DNA of 64,000 bases from Massariosphaeria phaeospora (lineage: Eukaryota; Ascomycota; Dothideomycetes; Pleosporales), in NCBI GenBank assembly GCA_011032825.1, contig JAADJZ010000027.1, forward strand, positions 124,001-188,000, read 5' to 3'. The position numbers and the translations under genes are program-made. Numbering within the stretch: position 1 is the stretch's first letter; every line of letters starts with the position of its first letter. Shown here in pieces: positions 44,307-53,536 of this stretch. The notes under the pieces were generated by a model. That model saw nothing but the letters and a program-made list of their open reading frames with translations, was not told the origin of the DNA and searched no databases.

Positions 44307-46058
44307 TTGCGTGTTCTTCATATCGTCAATCCTTTCCTTCTTTCTGATCATCCTCTTCTCCACGTTTCTTCCCTTGGCCTGGTGCATCGTATACGTCTGC
44401 GACGAACATGCCCCTTCGTCGAACCTCTTGCCGTTGGTAGTATGAGCATGAGTATGAGTCCACACCACATCGCGCATCGCCGCCAGGCTCGCTCATCGAC
44501 CGCGCCGAATCCGGCAAGCACACAGACGCCTACCTCGACGCGATCGAATCTTGGTCCCCTGACCACGACTTTCATCGCTCCATCACACTGCTCAGGTGCC
44601 GTGTTAGCATGTCCGACATGCTCGAAAGCATTCCAGGCGCAAACCTGCAAGTCAGGACCGAACGCCTCTGGAGCAGAAGATGACTCGGAATGTTGGCCGC
44701 CAACGACCGTTTCCGAGAAACGCCCTCCACTCGCTGGCTTTGGGTTTTATTCACCGGGTATAGCCTGTCCGATGGGATATACTACTGCATGTTCAGCTGT
44801 ATCGCAGGCTGTTCAACAAACCACGTCGGCAGTCAGGGTAGTTCCAGTGGCTTTGCAGGGTGGCAAATTTCAGTTTCCACTCGTTGCAGGCGAGACGGCA
44901 GTAGGATGCTGTCCAACTGGATACAGCTGCGCAACGCACACCCAGTTTGGATGGCAGACATGTCATCATATAGCCACATCGACGAAGATTGCCGCAGTAT
45001 CATGCGAAGAAGGAGCCAAGGACGGCATTGGAGCTCTTGACGTTCCCTTCGTTGCCGCTTCTACAACTATAACCAAAATGGATCTTTGGGCGCCAATGAT
45101 ACAGATAAATTGGCAAACAACTGATCGCTCGAATACAGAAGTAAACAAGGCAGAGAAGACATCCTCAACATCCGCACACCGAATTCAACTCCCGGCTACC
45201 GCGACTCCAATTAGCAGCCCGGATGCAGCAACACCACCACAGAGTCCACAAATGAACCAAGGCCTTTCTTCCTCGACCACTGCGGGAATCGCTGTTTCCG
45301 TCGTGATCCTCACCCTCTGTGCCGTGTCTATCTTGGTATATTTCTTAATTCGAAAACGATATCTGGTGACCCCAACCCGCTTCTTGCCTGTCAAGGGAGA
45401 AAACAAATCATCCACATCCTCGATCGACGGTGACAAAGTGTCCGGTAACGGCAAAATACACACCATGGCCGCCTTCAGCACACCGCTCACCAACGACTCT
45501 GTACAGCCACGCAGTCTCGAGTATGAAACGGGCTCGGGTAACGGGCACGCCAGGATGGCCACGATCGATAAGACAGGCAGGATCGCTCTCGACACTGATA
45601 TTGCAAGATTTGGACGCACGCTTGGTGTTGAGGACTCCTTGGAATCACCAATCGACGGCACAAGTCCATTCCGCTTGAAACGCGGGAACACGTTCCAGCG
45701 CGCGAAATCTGTCGGGCACAATCACAAAAAATCCATGAAAGCTGAGATTATAAACAGCGCGTCACAAGACTCGTCGTCGAAGCTAAGAACTACTTCGTTG
45801 TTGTCAGGAGAAGTGACTAATTCGACAGACATGAGTATGAGGAGAAGCCAGTCACTAAACCGAGATGACTCTTTTTCGAGACCGCGACTGAGAGCGGGAA
45901 CCGAAAGTAGTCAAAAGAGTGCAAACGAGAAGAAGGTCGAGGAGGCACTGGCTCGAGCGTATTCGTTAAACAGGGAGAGATCCTTTTCGAGGCCACTACG
46001 ACCACAGAAGAGCATGGCCACTCTAAGGAGCCACAGCGAGAGGGAACCATCTGTATAG
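44307..46058 (+). CDS. Cysteine-rich single-pass membrane protein
   Basis: An open frame of 583 residues describes a type I-like surface protein. Residues about 85-235 are cysteine-rich, with CSGAVLACPTC, DSECWPP, FYSPGIACPMGY, CCPTGYSC and WQTCH segments, followed by APMIQINWQTTD. This pattern occurs in uncharacterised ascomycete membrane proteins. Serine/threonine-rich residues 285-325 precede a transmembrane helix at about 326-348 (TAGIAVSVVILTLCAVSILVYFL) with RKR after it. The cytoplasmic tail of about 235 residues is serine-rich and repeats SLNRDDSFSRP and SLNRERSFSRP near 510 and 555. The first 60 residues lack a clear signal peptide, so the real start may be elsewhere or spliced. The function is unknown. 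A cell-wall or stress sensor is only a guess from topology. Confidence 0.65.
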   Translation: MRVLHIVNPFLLSDHPLLHVSSLGLVHRIRLRRTCPFVEPLAVGSMSMSMSPHHIAHRRQARSSTAPNPASTQTPTSTRSNLGPLTTTFIAPSHCSGAVLACPTCSKAFQAQTCKSGPNASGAEDDSECWPPTTVSEKRPPLAGFGFYSPGIACPMGYTTACSAVSQAVQQTTSAVRVVPVALQGGKFQFPLVAGETAVGCCPTGYSCATHTQFGWQTCHHIATSTKIAAVSCEEGAKDGIGALDVPFVAASTTITKMDLWAPMIQINWQTTDRSNTEVNKAEKTSSTSAHRIQLPATATPISSPDAATPPQSPQMNQGLSSSTTAGIAVSVVILTLCAVSILVYFLIRKRYLVTPTRFLPVKGENKSSTSSIDGDKVSGNGKIHTMAAFSTPLTNDSVQPRSLEYETGSGNGHARMATIDKTGRIALDTDIARFGRTLGVEDSLESPIDGTSPFRLKRGNTFQRAKSVGHNHKKSMKAEIINSASQDSSSKLRTTSLLSGEVTNSTDMSMRRSQSLNRDDSFSRPRLRAGTESSQKSANEKKVEEALARAYSLNRERSFSRPLRPQKSMATLRSHSEREPSV

Positions 46059-46670
46059 AATCCTATGTGTTCTTGGTGTACGATTTAGCCTTTGGCATGT
46101 GTCATTAATGCGGGAACATAATGGAGAGAGACGGAAGGCGAGGCACGTGTGAGGGAACTGAGTTACAAGTACGTTCTATTGTTAATATTCGATGAGCCCC
46201 GCCAAGGGCATGGGCAAGGCTTGGAGACTGCAAAAGCATCAATACACGATATGCGACAGCTAAGTGGGAAAACTCGTACCGTGATAACGCAAACCATGAC
46301 TTCTGGCTCGTGAAGACCAAGCCGCGCTAGCTAGAGATACAATGTCTATCCCCGGGATGGACGTGACCGTGGAGCAACCCCATCTAAAAAGGTGTTTCTT
46401 CGCTCCATATTCCCGCTGCTGAGCGCTGCCAGAAAGCTACCCCGAGCAAGTTGTCTCGGTGACCAGTAGGCTCGACTGGGACAGAGAACCCGTAAAGTCA
46501 CCTCTCGTCCTTGAAAGCCATGAATGTTAGTCTCTTCTCCTAGTATGCTTCTTCTAGCTTCAACTAATTTGACGACTCTTTCTTGGAGAACGCCGTAAGT
46601 GATGAGATGTAGTGAATAATTTCACGAACCCGCTGGACTGCTGCAGAGTCGTTCCCATGGAAGATTTTCT
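46059..46670. other. Convergent 3' region before BUD31
   Basis: 612 bp between the membrane protein gene and the end of BUD31, which converge here. No coding signal or repeat was recognised. Confidence 0.5.
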
Positions 46671-47175
46671 CTAGTCACTGGACGCACAGCCCCGACATCC
46701 GCAGCTAACGCACTGCACCCTTTGGTCTTCTTTGAGCTGATCTTTGGGAACGCGGCAAATGCACGTCGAGCGGAAGTTCGTCTCCTGTGTCTGGATGCAG
46801 CGAGTGCAGCACAGCTGTGGAAAGTCAGCAGCGCACTACCCGACGAGTACAGACAGGCCAGAGACGTACCTTCTCGTAGCCCTGCTTTTTCCACTTGGCG
46901 ATGAGCATAGGATCCGCATAGCCGTTCTTGAGCAGCCAGTCGTACAGCGGCTTGCTGATGGCCTCCTTGTCGTAGTACAGGTCGTAGATGTAGCGCGAGC
47001 GCTGGTGGGTGATCTGGAAGACGGGCCACGTCATCTCGTACTTCTTCTTGCCCTCGTGCGAAGCGTTCTCGGCGTCCTTCATCTTGTTCTGGAACTCGAG
47101 CAGCGTGTCTTCGAGGTCTTCGAAGCCATCGGGCGGGGGCTTCCTGCCGGCGCGGCTGGTGCGGATGGGCGGCAT
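46671..47175 (-). CDS. BUD31: Pre-mRNA splicing factor BUD31/G10
   Basis: BUD31 (Cwc14/G10) is a core spliceosome protein with zinc-binding cysteines. Exon 1, 47175-46870 (102 codons), runs from MPPIRTSRAGRKPPPDGFEDLEDTLLEF to KKQGYEK. A 55-bp intron (GTACGT...CACAG) follows, then exon 2, 46814-46671 (48 codons), with LCCTRCIQTQETNFRSTCICRVPK and the final CVSCGCRGCASSD. The total of 149 residues matches the family. The C-terminal cysteine array is complete. It is divergent from the NDUFA6 gene, with a 22-bp minisatellite in the 390 bp between the starts. Confidence 0.96.
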
Positions 47176-47565
47176 GGTTCGGGGGGGCGGCGATGTGGCC
47201 GCGGAGGGGCAGAGGGCAGAGGCGGGGGTGCGAAGGTACGGGTGCGCAGCAGGTTGCTGGCAGGGGAAAGTGCAGCTGAGGGGTTAGAGGCGCAGAAGCG
47301 GGCGTCGGAAGGTGCGAAGCAGGTCGCTGGCTATGGCGGAAAGTGCAGCTGGCGGTGGGGGAAAGTGCAGCTGGCGGTGGGGGAAAGTGCAGCTGGCGGT
47401 GGGGGAAAGTGCAGCTGGCGGTGGGGGAAAGTGCAGCTGGACGGTGGACGTGGACGTGCAAGAAGGCGGGCGGCGACACGTGACCGCCCACCTCCGCAGC
47501 TCGCGCCGCATCCCTCACCTCGCCGGCGGGCCTGCATCGCACATTCGCCCTCACCCTCGCGCACC
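47176..47565. promoter_or_regulatory. Bidirectional BUD31/NDUFA6 promoter
   Basis: A 390-bp GC-rich interval between two divergent starts. It contains five 22-bp tandem units (47338-47441) and a diverged sixth near 47260-47280, each carrying the palindromic E-box CAGCTG. A pyrimidine-rich stretch precedes the NDUFA6 ATG. Confidence 0.6.
47338..47441. repeat. 22-bp minisatellite, five units
   Basis: GCAGCTGG recurs at 47345, 47367, 47389, 47411 and 47433, a constant 22-bp period. The unit is built from GAAAGTGCAGCTGG and CGGTGGGG. Purine bias is strong on the plus strand. On the minus strand it reads as an open but surely non-coding FPPPPAALSPTASC-type frame. Confidence 0.9.
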
Positions 47566-48192
47566 ATGGTCATCAATCCCACATATCTTGCCCAGCGCAC
47601 CCGCTCGTGTGAGTCCAATGGACAGCCAGCAGTCCGAGCTACCACTGTTCCTCGTTAACATTGCTGCAGCCCTCAGTTGGACCGATGCCAAACGGCGGGT
47701 GATCCACAGCTACCGCGACTGGCTGAGAGCAGTACGTCGGCTCCTCTGCCTCCCGCGCGATGCCCGATGCCATGTACTGATCCGCGTGTCCACTTCGCAG
47801 GCCCCCGAGGTCCAGACCATGTACTCTCTCAACCTTCCCGTGTCGACCATCCGAACCAAAGTGCGCCAGGAGTTCGAGCGGCATCGATACGTAAACCAGA
47901 TACGGACCGTAGACGTGCTGCTGTTCAACAGCCACCAGGAGTTCCAGGTGCGCCTCCCCCAATGTCCAACGGGCTGCTGCTGGGGCTGCGCGGCCAGCTG
48001 ACAAGGCATGTCTAGGAAACGCTCAACTTTTGGAAACAGCTCTCGCATGTTCTCAAGTACTTCCGCGCTGAAGAAGAACCGAAGGCGCGGTTGCCAAACA
48101 ACTTCATCAACGGCTTCTTAGAGGTATTGTCTAGCCCACTAAACCACACCAGCCTGCATAGACTAACACCCATTGCGTAGGGCCGCAACTAA
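47566..48192 (+). CDS. NDUFA6: Mitochondrial complex I subunit B14 (LYR family)
   Basis: This is an accessory subunit of NADH:ubiquinone oxidoreductase that binds acyl carrier protein through its LYR-type motif. Five exons keep frame: 47566-47608, 47670-47731, 47801-47947, 48016-48123 and 48181-48192, giving 123 residues. The start is MVINPTYLAQRT. The LYR-like motif reads VIHSYRDWLRA. Then come MYSLNLPVSTIRTKVRQEFERHRYV, LLFNSHQEFQ, ETLNFWKQLSHVLKYFR and a final FLEGRN. All introns are GT-AG, 57-69 bp. The last exon is only 12 nt (GRN plus stop). No presequence is seen, as usual for this subunit. It is convergent with RPC19. Confidence 0.95.
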
Positions 48193-48366
48193 ATGCTTCC
48201 GATTCGATCAGCAGCGGCAAAGAGAAGAAAGCAGACGAAGTCATGTACATAACCGGGGCACCCAAATACCAGTTCCTTTCCTTCCGAATGCGCCTACTGG
48301 CCAAGTCCAGTTGAACGCCTGCAATGCGCAAACCATAGTCATCCTGAGTCTCCGTTCACATGACAT

Positions 48367-49058
48367 CTAATGTTCCATTCTGTTTGCGACAAATTCATCC
48401 CTCGCAAGCTGAAACTTCTTCTCCACTACACCACACATGGCCATCAGATCGTCGAGGCCCTTCTCCAGCACTGCATGGACACTGACACCGTCTAATTTCG
48501 TTAGCATACATGCTTTAATCACGGCGAGGAAGACTGCGGAACCACGTACCGTATGTCTGGATACGGAGGTTCATTTTAGCCTCACTAGGGTGTGGAATAG
48601 AATAGCCGCAGAACTCAACGTCGGGGCTAGATAGGCAATATATGTAAGCATGGACAGCCAATATCGTGATAGCGAAGCATACTTCTTCATGATGATGTAG
48701 CGCAGTGCGTTGCCAAGTGTGTGATCTTCGCCATCGAATTGGAAGGAAGCTGCCGTGTCGGTCGCGCCGCTCAACTAAACGTGACCGTTAGCCAAATTCA
48801 TAGGTTTCTTGCTGAACACTGTGCTAGATAGTAGAGACAGTGAATTTATAAAGCAGCTATAGCACATGAGATACCACGTACCACTCGGACCCGATCCCTG
48901 TCCACTGCGACATCAATCTCCTCACCATCGATGGAGGCTGGATCTTCGACCCGCACTGCCGACTGTAGGAGGGATTCTTCAAGCGTGTGGCCTGGCATCT
49001 TGTAGTCTTCACCGAACTGCCGTTGTCTATGTGGTCGCGGGTGATGGTGTTTCTTCAA
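48367..49058 (-). CDS. RPC19: RNA polymerase I and III shared subunit AC19
   Basis: AC19 pairs with AC40 as the alpha-like dimer of RNA polymerases I and III. Four exons: 49058-48882, 48774-48683, 48626-48550 and 48491-48367, giving 156 residues. Splicing joins DRVRV to [20 protein letters not shown], then ALRYIIMKN to [20 protein letters not shown], then RIQTY to [17 protein letters not shown], an almost uninterrupted match to the family. Introns are 107, 56 and 58 bp, with GTACGT or GTATGC donors. A start at MPGHTLEES (48998) is an alternative that would remove a basic 20-residue leader. It is divergent from HIS3, with 254 bp between the start codons. Confidence 0.94.
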
Positions 49059-49312
49059 ATCTGTCCACGGGTAGCTAGTGAAAGCGTGGGTACTTAAGAT
49101 GATTTCAGCCCTGCCAAGACTCCACTAGCGCCGCGACTTGGTGGGGCTGGTGGGGTGCGCCACCGTCCATCTTTTTGTGCTCGTTTGCCTCCGACTTGCT
49201 GTCGAGGTCCAAATTCAGCTCTCTCTTCCAATCGCCTCCTATCAACACGCCATTTGGTCTTGCTCTGCCCCTAGTATTCACATTCCATCAATCCCCGCCG
49301 ACGCCCCCAACC
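49059..49312. promoter_or_regulatory. Bidirectional RPC19/HIS3 promoter
   Basis: Only 254 bp separate the divergent start codons, so both genes must share this promoter. I searched for the amino-acid-starvation site TGACTCA and did not find one. Confidence 0.55.
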
Positions 49313-50287
49313 ATGACGCCACGGACCAGCTCCCTAAACCGCGACACCAACGAAACCAAGATCCAAGTCTCGCTCAACCTCGACGGCGGTGCGCTAGACG
49401 CCTATCCCTCAAGCGACTTTTGGGACGCAGTTGATGCACAGAAGCAGGGAGAGAGTGAAGCAGCAGAAAAAGAGCATGCCAACCAGACGAGCAAGAGCCA
49501 GAACATTGCCGTGGACACGGGCATCGGGTTTCTGGACCATATGATCCACGCCCTGGCGAAGCATGCAGGGTGGAGCTTGAGAATCCGGTGTCGCGGGGAT
49601 TTACATAGTACGTCAGATTCTTCGCACCAAGGCGGCTAGAAGATTGCTCCTGTGGCGCGGATTTTATTATGGGCAACAGAACAACGGATGATGTGAGAGA
49701 AGGGCAGAAGCTAACTAGATGCCCAGTCGACGACCACCACACCTCTGAAGACACTTTCCTCGCCCTCGGCACCGCGTTCAAATCCGCGCTCCACAGCTCC
49801 ACCGGCCTCGCGCGCTTCGGCCACGCCTACGCCCCCCTGGACGAAGCGCTCTCGCGCGCCGTGATCGACCTTTCCAACCGCCCATTCTCCGTCATAGAAC
49901 TCGGCCTTAGGCGCGAGAAGATTGGGGATCTCTCTACAGGTACGCTTACAACCCCCTCCTTTACCTTGCGGCTTATGCAGGATTGCTGCTACGCTTCACG
50001 CAAAAGCACAGGAAAGATCAGTATAAGCGTTTCCGGAAGGATAAGGGCCGGCTGATGAGTTAAGCTGAGCGATTGCGCTAACTTGTGCAGAAATGATACC
50101 TCACTGCCTCCAGTCCTTTGCCCAAGCCTCCGGTACAACACTACACGTTGACTGCATGAGAGGCGAAAACGACCACCACCGCGCGGAATCAGCGTTCAAG
50201 GCATTAGCAGTGGCGATACGCCATGCGACGACGGTGGTGAAGCAGTGGGAAGGGGAGGTGCGGAGTACAAAGGGGGTTCTATATTAG
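49313..50287 (+). CDS. HIS3: Imidazoleglycerol-phosphate dehydratase (histidine biosynthesis)
   Basis: The enzyme dehydrates imidazoleglycerol phosphate to imidazoleacetol phosphate, the seventh step of histidine biosynthesis, using a di-manganese site. Exons 49313-49607, 49727-49939 and 50091-50287 give 234 residues. The metal-binding motifs are present: [16 protein letters not shown] and, across the first splice, [19 protein letters not shown], then [11 protein letters not shown] and [18 protein letters not shown]. Intron 1 is 119 bp with a CTAAC branch and CCCAG acceptor chosen because it regenerates the HIDDHH motif. Intron 2 is 151 bp. The N-terminal region contains an insert around [18 protein letters not shown]. 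Confidence 0.96.
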
Positions 50288-51241
50288 TAGTATCTGTACG
50301 ACAAGGTGCAATACGAGAATCAATTCACGAGTGAAGCCTCCGTAGCATTGTGTGGTTAGTGAGACAGTGGAAGCCAAGCTTTAAGGGACAATGCCTTGTT
50401 TGATTCCATGCTATCTTACATTTCGGTTAAATTCTTAATATGAATGGCGACAGGGGTTTGACAGTAGGAGATTCACTAAAAACTGATAATTCTATAACGA
50501 ATAATTCACCATGTGCGAGGATAAGGCGTTGCTGAGCAAGCTCAATCGGTAGTAGGAATAGTAAACAATTTTCATTGAACTAAACAAGTATAGCGAGCCA
50601 GAAGGCACCGTCAAGATCCGTATCCACATAGTCCAAATCACTCATCAAGCCATTTATCCAGAGACGCTTTGGCGACGACATCATTGGAACCAATGGTCCG
50701 TTACCAAGGACATACAGATCGTCTCCGATAGTGGCCAACACCAGGATCATGGCATCGCAGAGAAAAACATCATGGAGAAAATCGAGAAACAGAAGTACCG
50801 AAAACATCAAAATGTACACTTTGCAGAGTGTCGTATGTACCAGAGCATTGAGCATTTAGAACATGCTCCATCTCATCAACCAGGCAAACGCCTTGTGATC
50901 CCCGACAGTAGGAAATATTGGATTAGACGCGCGTAGTATAAGAGGGGGCCAGCCGGTTTCATAGTGGGTATCGTTCGTCGTGACATCGTAAGCAGAGCTC
51001 CATCAAATTGAGAACCGGAAAAGGGAGATCGAAGGCCGTTATCGGAAGTAACGGATGATATGAGAAGCAGGATAGGTTGAATAGGGTTTGTCATGTAGAC
51101 GACATAGGTGAGGCGATAGTTGATGGTGGAAAATATCCAACCAAGCAAGGATATGAGGGTTATAAGTGATAAGGCCGTGTTTTGGCACGACGATGACCAT
51201 GGTCGTAATTAAGGACTCGTGAATCGAGGCAGCATGCCACA
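50288..51241. other. Intergenic interval between HIS3 and the forkhead gene
   Basis: About 950 bp. Two minus-strand open frames (50580-50855 and 50876-51148) are hydrophobic but match no family I know and have no clear splice links. I see no supported gene. The segment probably holds the two 3' regions. Confidence 0.45.
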
Positions 51242-53536
51242 CTAAAAGCGGTTCGAAGAACTCCGCATAAGGCCCGGCCTCGAGACCTTTGGCGAACCGT
51301 TAGACGCGACGACGGAAGCACGAGCTCCGATCTTTTCGGAGCTGTTTGGGTGTACAGCGCAAGCACGAGCTCCAATCTTCTCAAATCCTTGCAACATATC
51401 GATGCCTGGCTCGGACTCGTCGCTGTGAAGCAGATGGAAGATATCATCATCGTCATCCGCTGCCTGAGGCTCCTTGGGTACCGCGAATGCCTGTGGCGGG
51501 ATCAAGATAGCACGGCTCATTGTTTTGTCCAGACCAGGACGTGGGCACGCGTTGCTGGTAGGAGCTTTGGCAATGGATGCCTTTGCTGGACTCTGGCAGC
51601 GAGTAGGTGAAAGAGATGGGATGTTCAAGAATGAGGACGACAATCGCCAGTTAGGCGTGGGTGAGTTGGTTATGTTCGGGGTTGACCCCGTGATATCAGC
51701 CAGTATGCCCGTGGAAGTGACAGCACGCTCAAGGCGCGGGCGCTTGGCATTCCGCTTCAAGGGGCTCTCTTGATAATCGTAGTCTGCGAAGATATCAAAC
51801 GTATTATCGAAGCCCTCACCAATCAAGTTGACCTTCTCCTCATTTGGCACCTGCACAGCTGGACTCCATGTACCACGGTCGAGGAAAGAAGTGTCGACCC
51901 ACATGGGCAGGCTTTTATCCGGAGATCCACCAACAAGCTCGCGCATACGTTGCCTGTGGTTCTGCAGATTGGTATTGGGAGAGGCGGACGCAGGTGGTAG
52001 AGCTGGGCGTTTGAACACGAACGCTGGAGTGAGAGGACCGTCGCGCTTGTCGCCAGTCCGGAAGGGCGACGACATCAGTTGGGTTGCACTTAGATTCTTC
52101 ATATACGGTCTTGTCTTCGACGGAGAGTCATACGACGAGCTACGGATCCGTGCAATCTCCTCTTCGGCTCGTCCGCGTTTGAGCGTGGGCCGATCGACGT
52201 CCGCCTCAGAAGTCAGAATACCCAACGGGTTGCCTTTGATAGCGGACGATTCGATGGAGGAGTAGTAGCCACTATCGCCCAGTCCATTAAACTTGCGTTT
52301 GCGGCCTCCAGACCTGCTATTGGTGGGGAAACGAGGAGCCCGAGGCGGAGTGTCTTCCCGCAGCGAACGCGAGACCGGAGGCGGTGGGGACGAATGGATA
52401 GCAGCAGGTGGAGGAGAAGAGGGAATTTGGTCCGGGGGCGCCATGGCTCGATCTGGATTGTGACCATCGTGAGCGGCGGGGTCTGAGCAGGGAATCGTGG
52501 CGTCGGATGATAGTTCGGGCTCCTCGGGGAACTTGCTCGAGTCGAAAGCTTTAGACGAGCTTAGAGGGGGCAGGCTAGTCGCTGTTGACGTCCTTGGGCG
52601 CGGTGCCTCGCTCGGGTAAGCAGCAACGAACGAGTCGCTGTTAGCAGGCCGGCGCGTCGTCTTCACCTTGCAGTATTGCTTCTCGAACCCCGGATTGATA
52701 CGCCAGTAGTGGCCCTTGCCAGGGTCGTCTTTGGGACGTTCCTGTTTGGAAAAAGATTTGCTCAGACTAAGGTTATGGCGGATCGAGTTTTGCCAGCCAG
52801 TTTCTTGAGAGTTACGGTAGAAAGCGAATGTATCGGAAATCCATTTGTAGATCTGCGCCAAGGTAAGACGTCGATTTGGTGCCCGGAGAATGGCCATGCC
52901 AATGAGGATCGCGTAGCTGAATGGCGGCTTGACCATGCCGTCGTCGTCCTCAACTGGGGGCATCTCATCAGGCTCAGGCAGTGGCCCATCCTCCTCGACG
53001 CGAACCTCACGCACTTTCTGTTTCTTATGTCGGTCACGCAGAGGCGCGGCGTCCATGAGCGCACGCTTGTTGCCTGGCTTGGTTGGGGGTTCTGCGGCCG
53101 GGATGCCTTGTAGAGTCGCGACGGGCACTGTATACACGTTCTCCTGGTCGAATTGTGACGGGAAGCTGGTAAACAGAGCTCGTCGTCCTGGGGTAGCCTG
53201 CGTTGGTTGCGAGACGGGGCGGGGCATCTTCTTCCGGGGTGCGTCTGTATTGAATGCCTGCTCTTGTGGAGGCGGAAGCAACACACGGTTGAGACCCTTC
53301 TCAATCAGGGCGCTCGGAGGGGGAGAGCTGGAGGCGTGACGGGTCTTTTTCGGCGACGGCGCATGCGCGAAGGTCTGTGGGGGCTCTAGAAGGGTATGGT
53401 GGGCCGAAGACACGTCGGTCACAGATGTGAGAGCATCGAGTATCTGTGCGTCGTACGCAGCCACTTCGTGATGGTCGAGGGCGGGGTCGGGGTCTTGGAA
53501 GATGTGCAAGGGCGCCTGTCGACGCGTTGCAGCCAT
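51242..53536 (-). CDS. Forkhead-box transcription factor (Sep1/Hcm1-like)
   Basis: This single-exon protein of 764 residues has a complete forkhead domain at about 203-292: KPPFSYAILIGMAIL, LTLAQIYKWISDTFAFYR, GWQNSIRHNLSLSKSF, then DDPGKGHYWRI. In yeasts the nearest types, Sep1 and Hcm1, control genes of mitosis and septation. The link is by domain sequence only, since no FHA domain is present as in Fkh1/2. The N-terminal 200 residues are proline-rich with basic KKTRH and RDRHKKQKVR stretches. The long C-terminus is serine/proline-rich with many SP and TP sites, suitable for cyclin-dependent kinase control. Two copies of EKIGARA occur near the end. The start is placed at MAATRRQ, directly before conserved LHIFQDP. 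Confidence 0.9.
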   Translation of the reverse strand: MAATRRQAPLHIFQDPDPALDHHEVAAYDAQILDALTSVTDVSSAHHTLLEPPQTFAHAPSPKKTRHASSSPPPSALIEKGLNRVLLPPPQEQAFNTDAPRKKMPRPVSQPTQATPGRRALFTSFPSQFDQENVYTVPVATLQGIPAAEPPTKPGNKRALMDAAPLRDRHKKQKVREVRVEEDGPLPEPDEMPPVEDDDGMVKPPFSYAILIGMAILRAPNRRLTLAQIYKWISDTFAFYRNSQETGWQNSIRHNLSLSKSFSKQERPKDDPGKGHYWRINPGFEKQYCKVKTTRRPANSDSFVAAYPSEAPRPRTSTATSLPPLSSSKAFDSSKFPEEPELSSDATIPCSDPAAHDGHNPDRAMAPPDQIPSSPPPAAIHSSPPPPVSRSLREDTPPRAPRFPTNSRSGGRKRKFNGLGDSGYYSSIESSAIKGNPLGILTSEADVDRPTLKRGRAEEEIARIRSSSYDSPSKTRPYMKNLSATQLMSSPFRTGDKRDGPLTPAFVFKRPALPPASASPNTNLQNHRQRMRELVGGSPDKSLPMWVDTSFLDRGTWSPAVQVPNEEKVNLIGEGFDNTFDIFADYDYQESPLKRNAKRPRLERAVTSTGILADITGSTPNITNSPTPNWRLSSSFLNIPSLSPTRCQSPAKASIAKAPTSNACPRPGLDKTMSRAILIPPQAFAVPKEPQAADDDDDIFHLLHSDESEPGIDMLQGFEKIGARACAVHPNSSEKIGARASVVASNGSPKVSRPGLMRSSSNRF

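Noticed and set aside
47338..47441. CRISPR-like spaced repeats
   Set aside because: The 22-bp units are contiguous with no unique spacers, in a eukaryotic promoter. It is a minisatellite.
46622..47554. 310-codon minus-strand frame spanning BUD31 and its promoter
   Set aside because: It reads the BUD31 exons out of frame and the minisatellite as repeated PPPPAALSPTASC. The conserved BUD31 frame is different.
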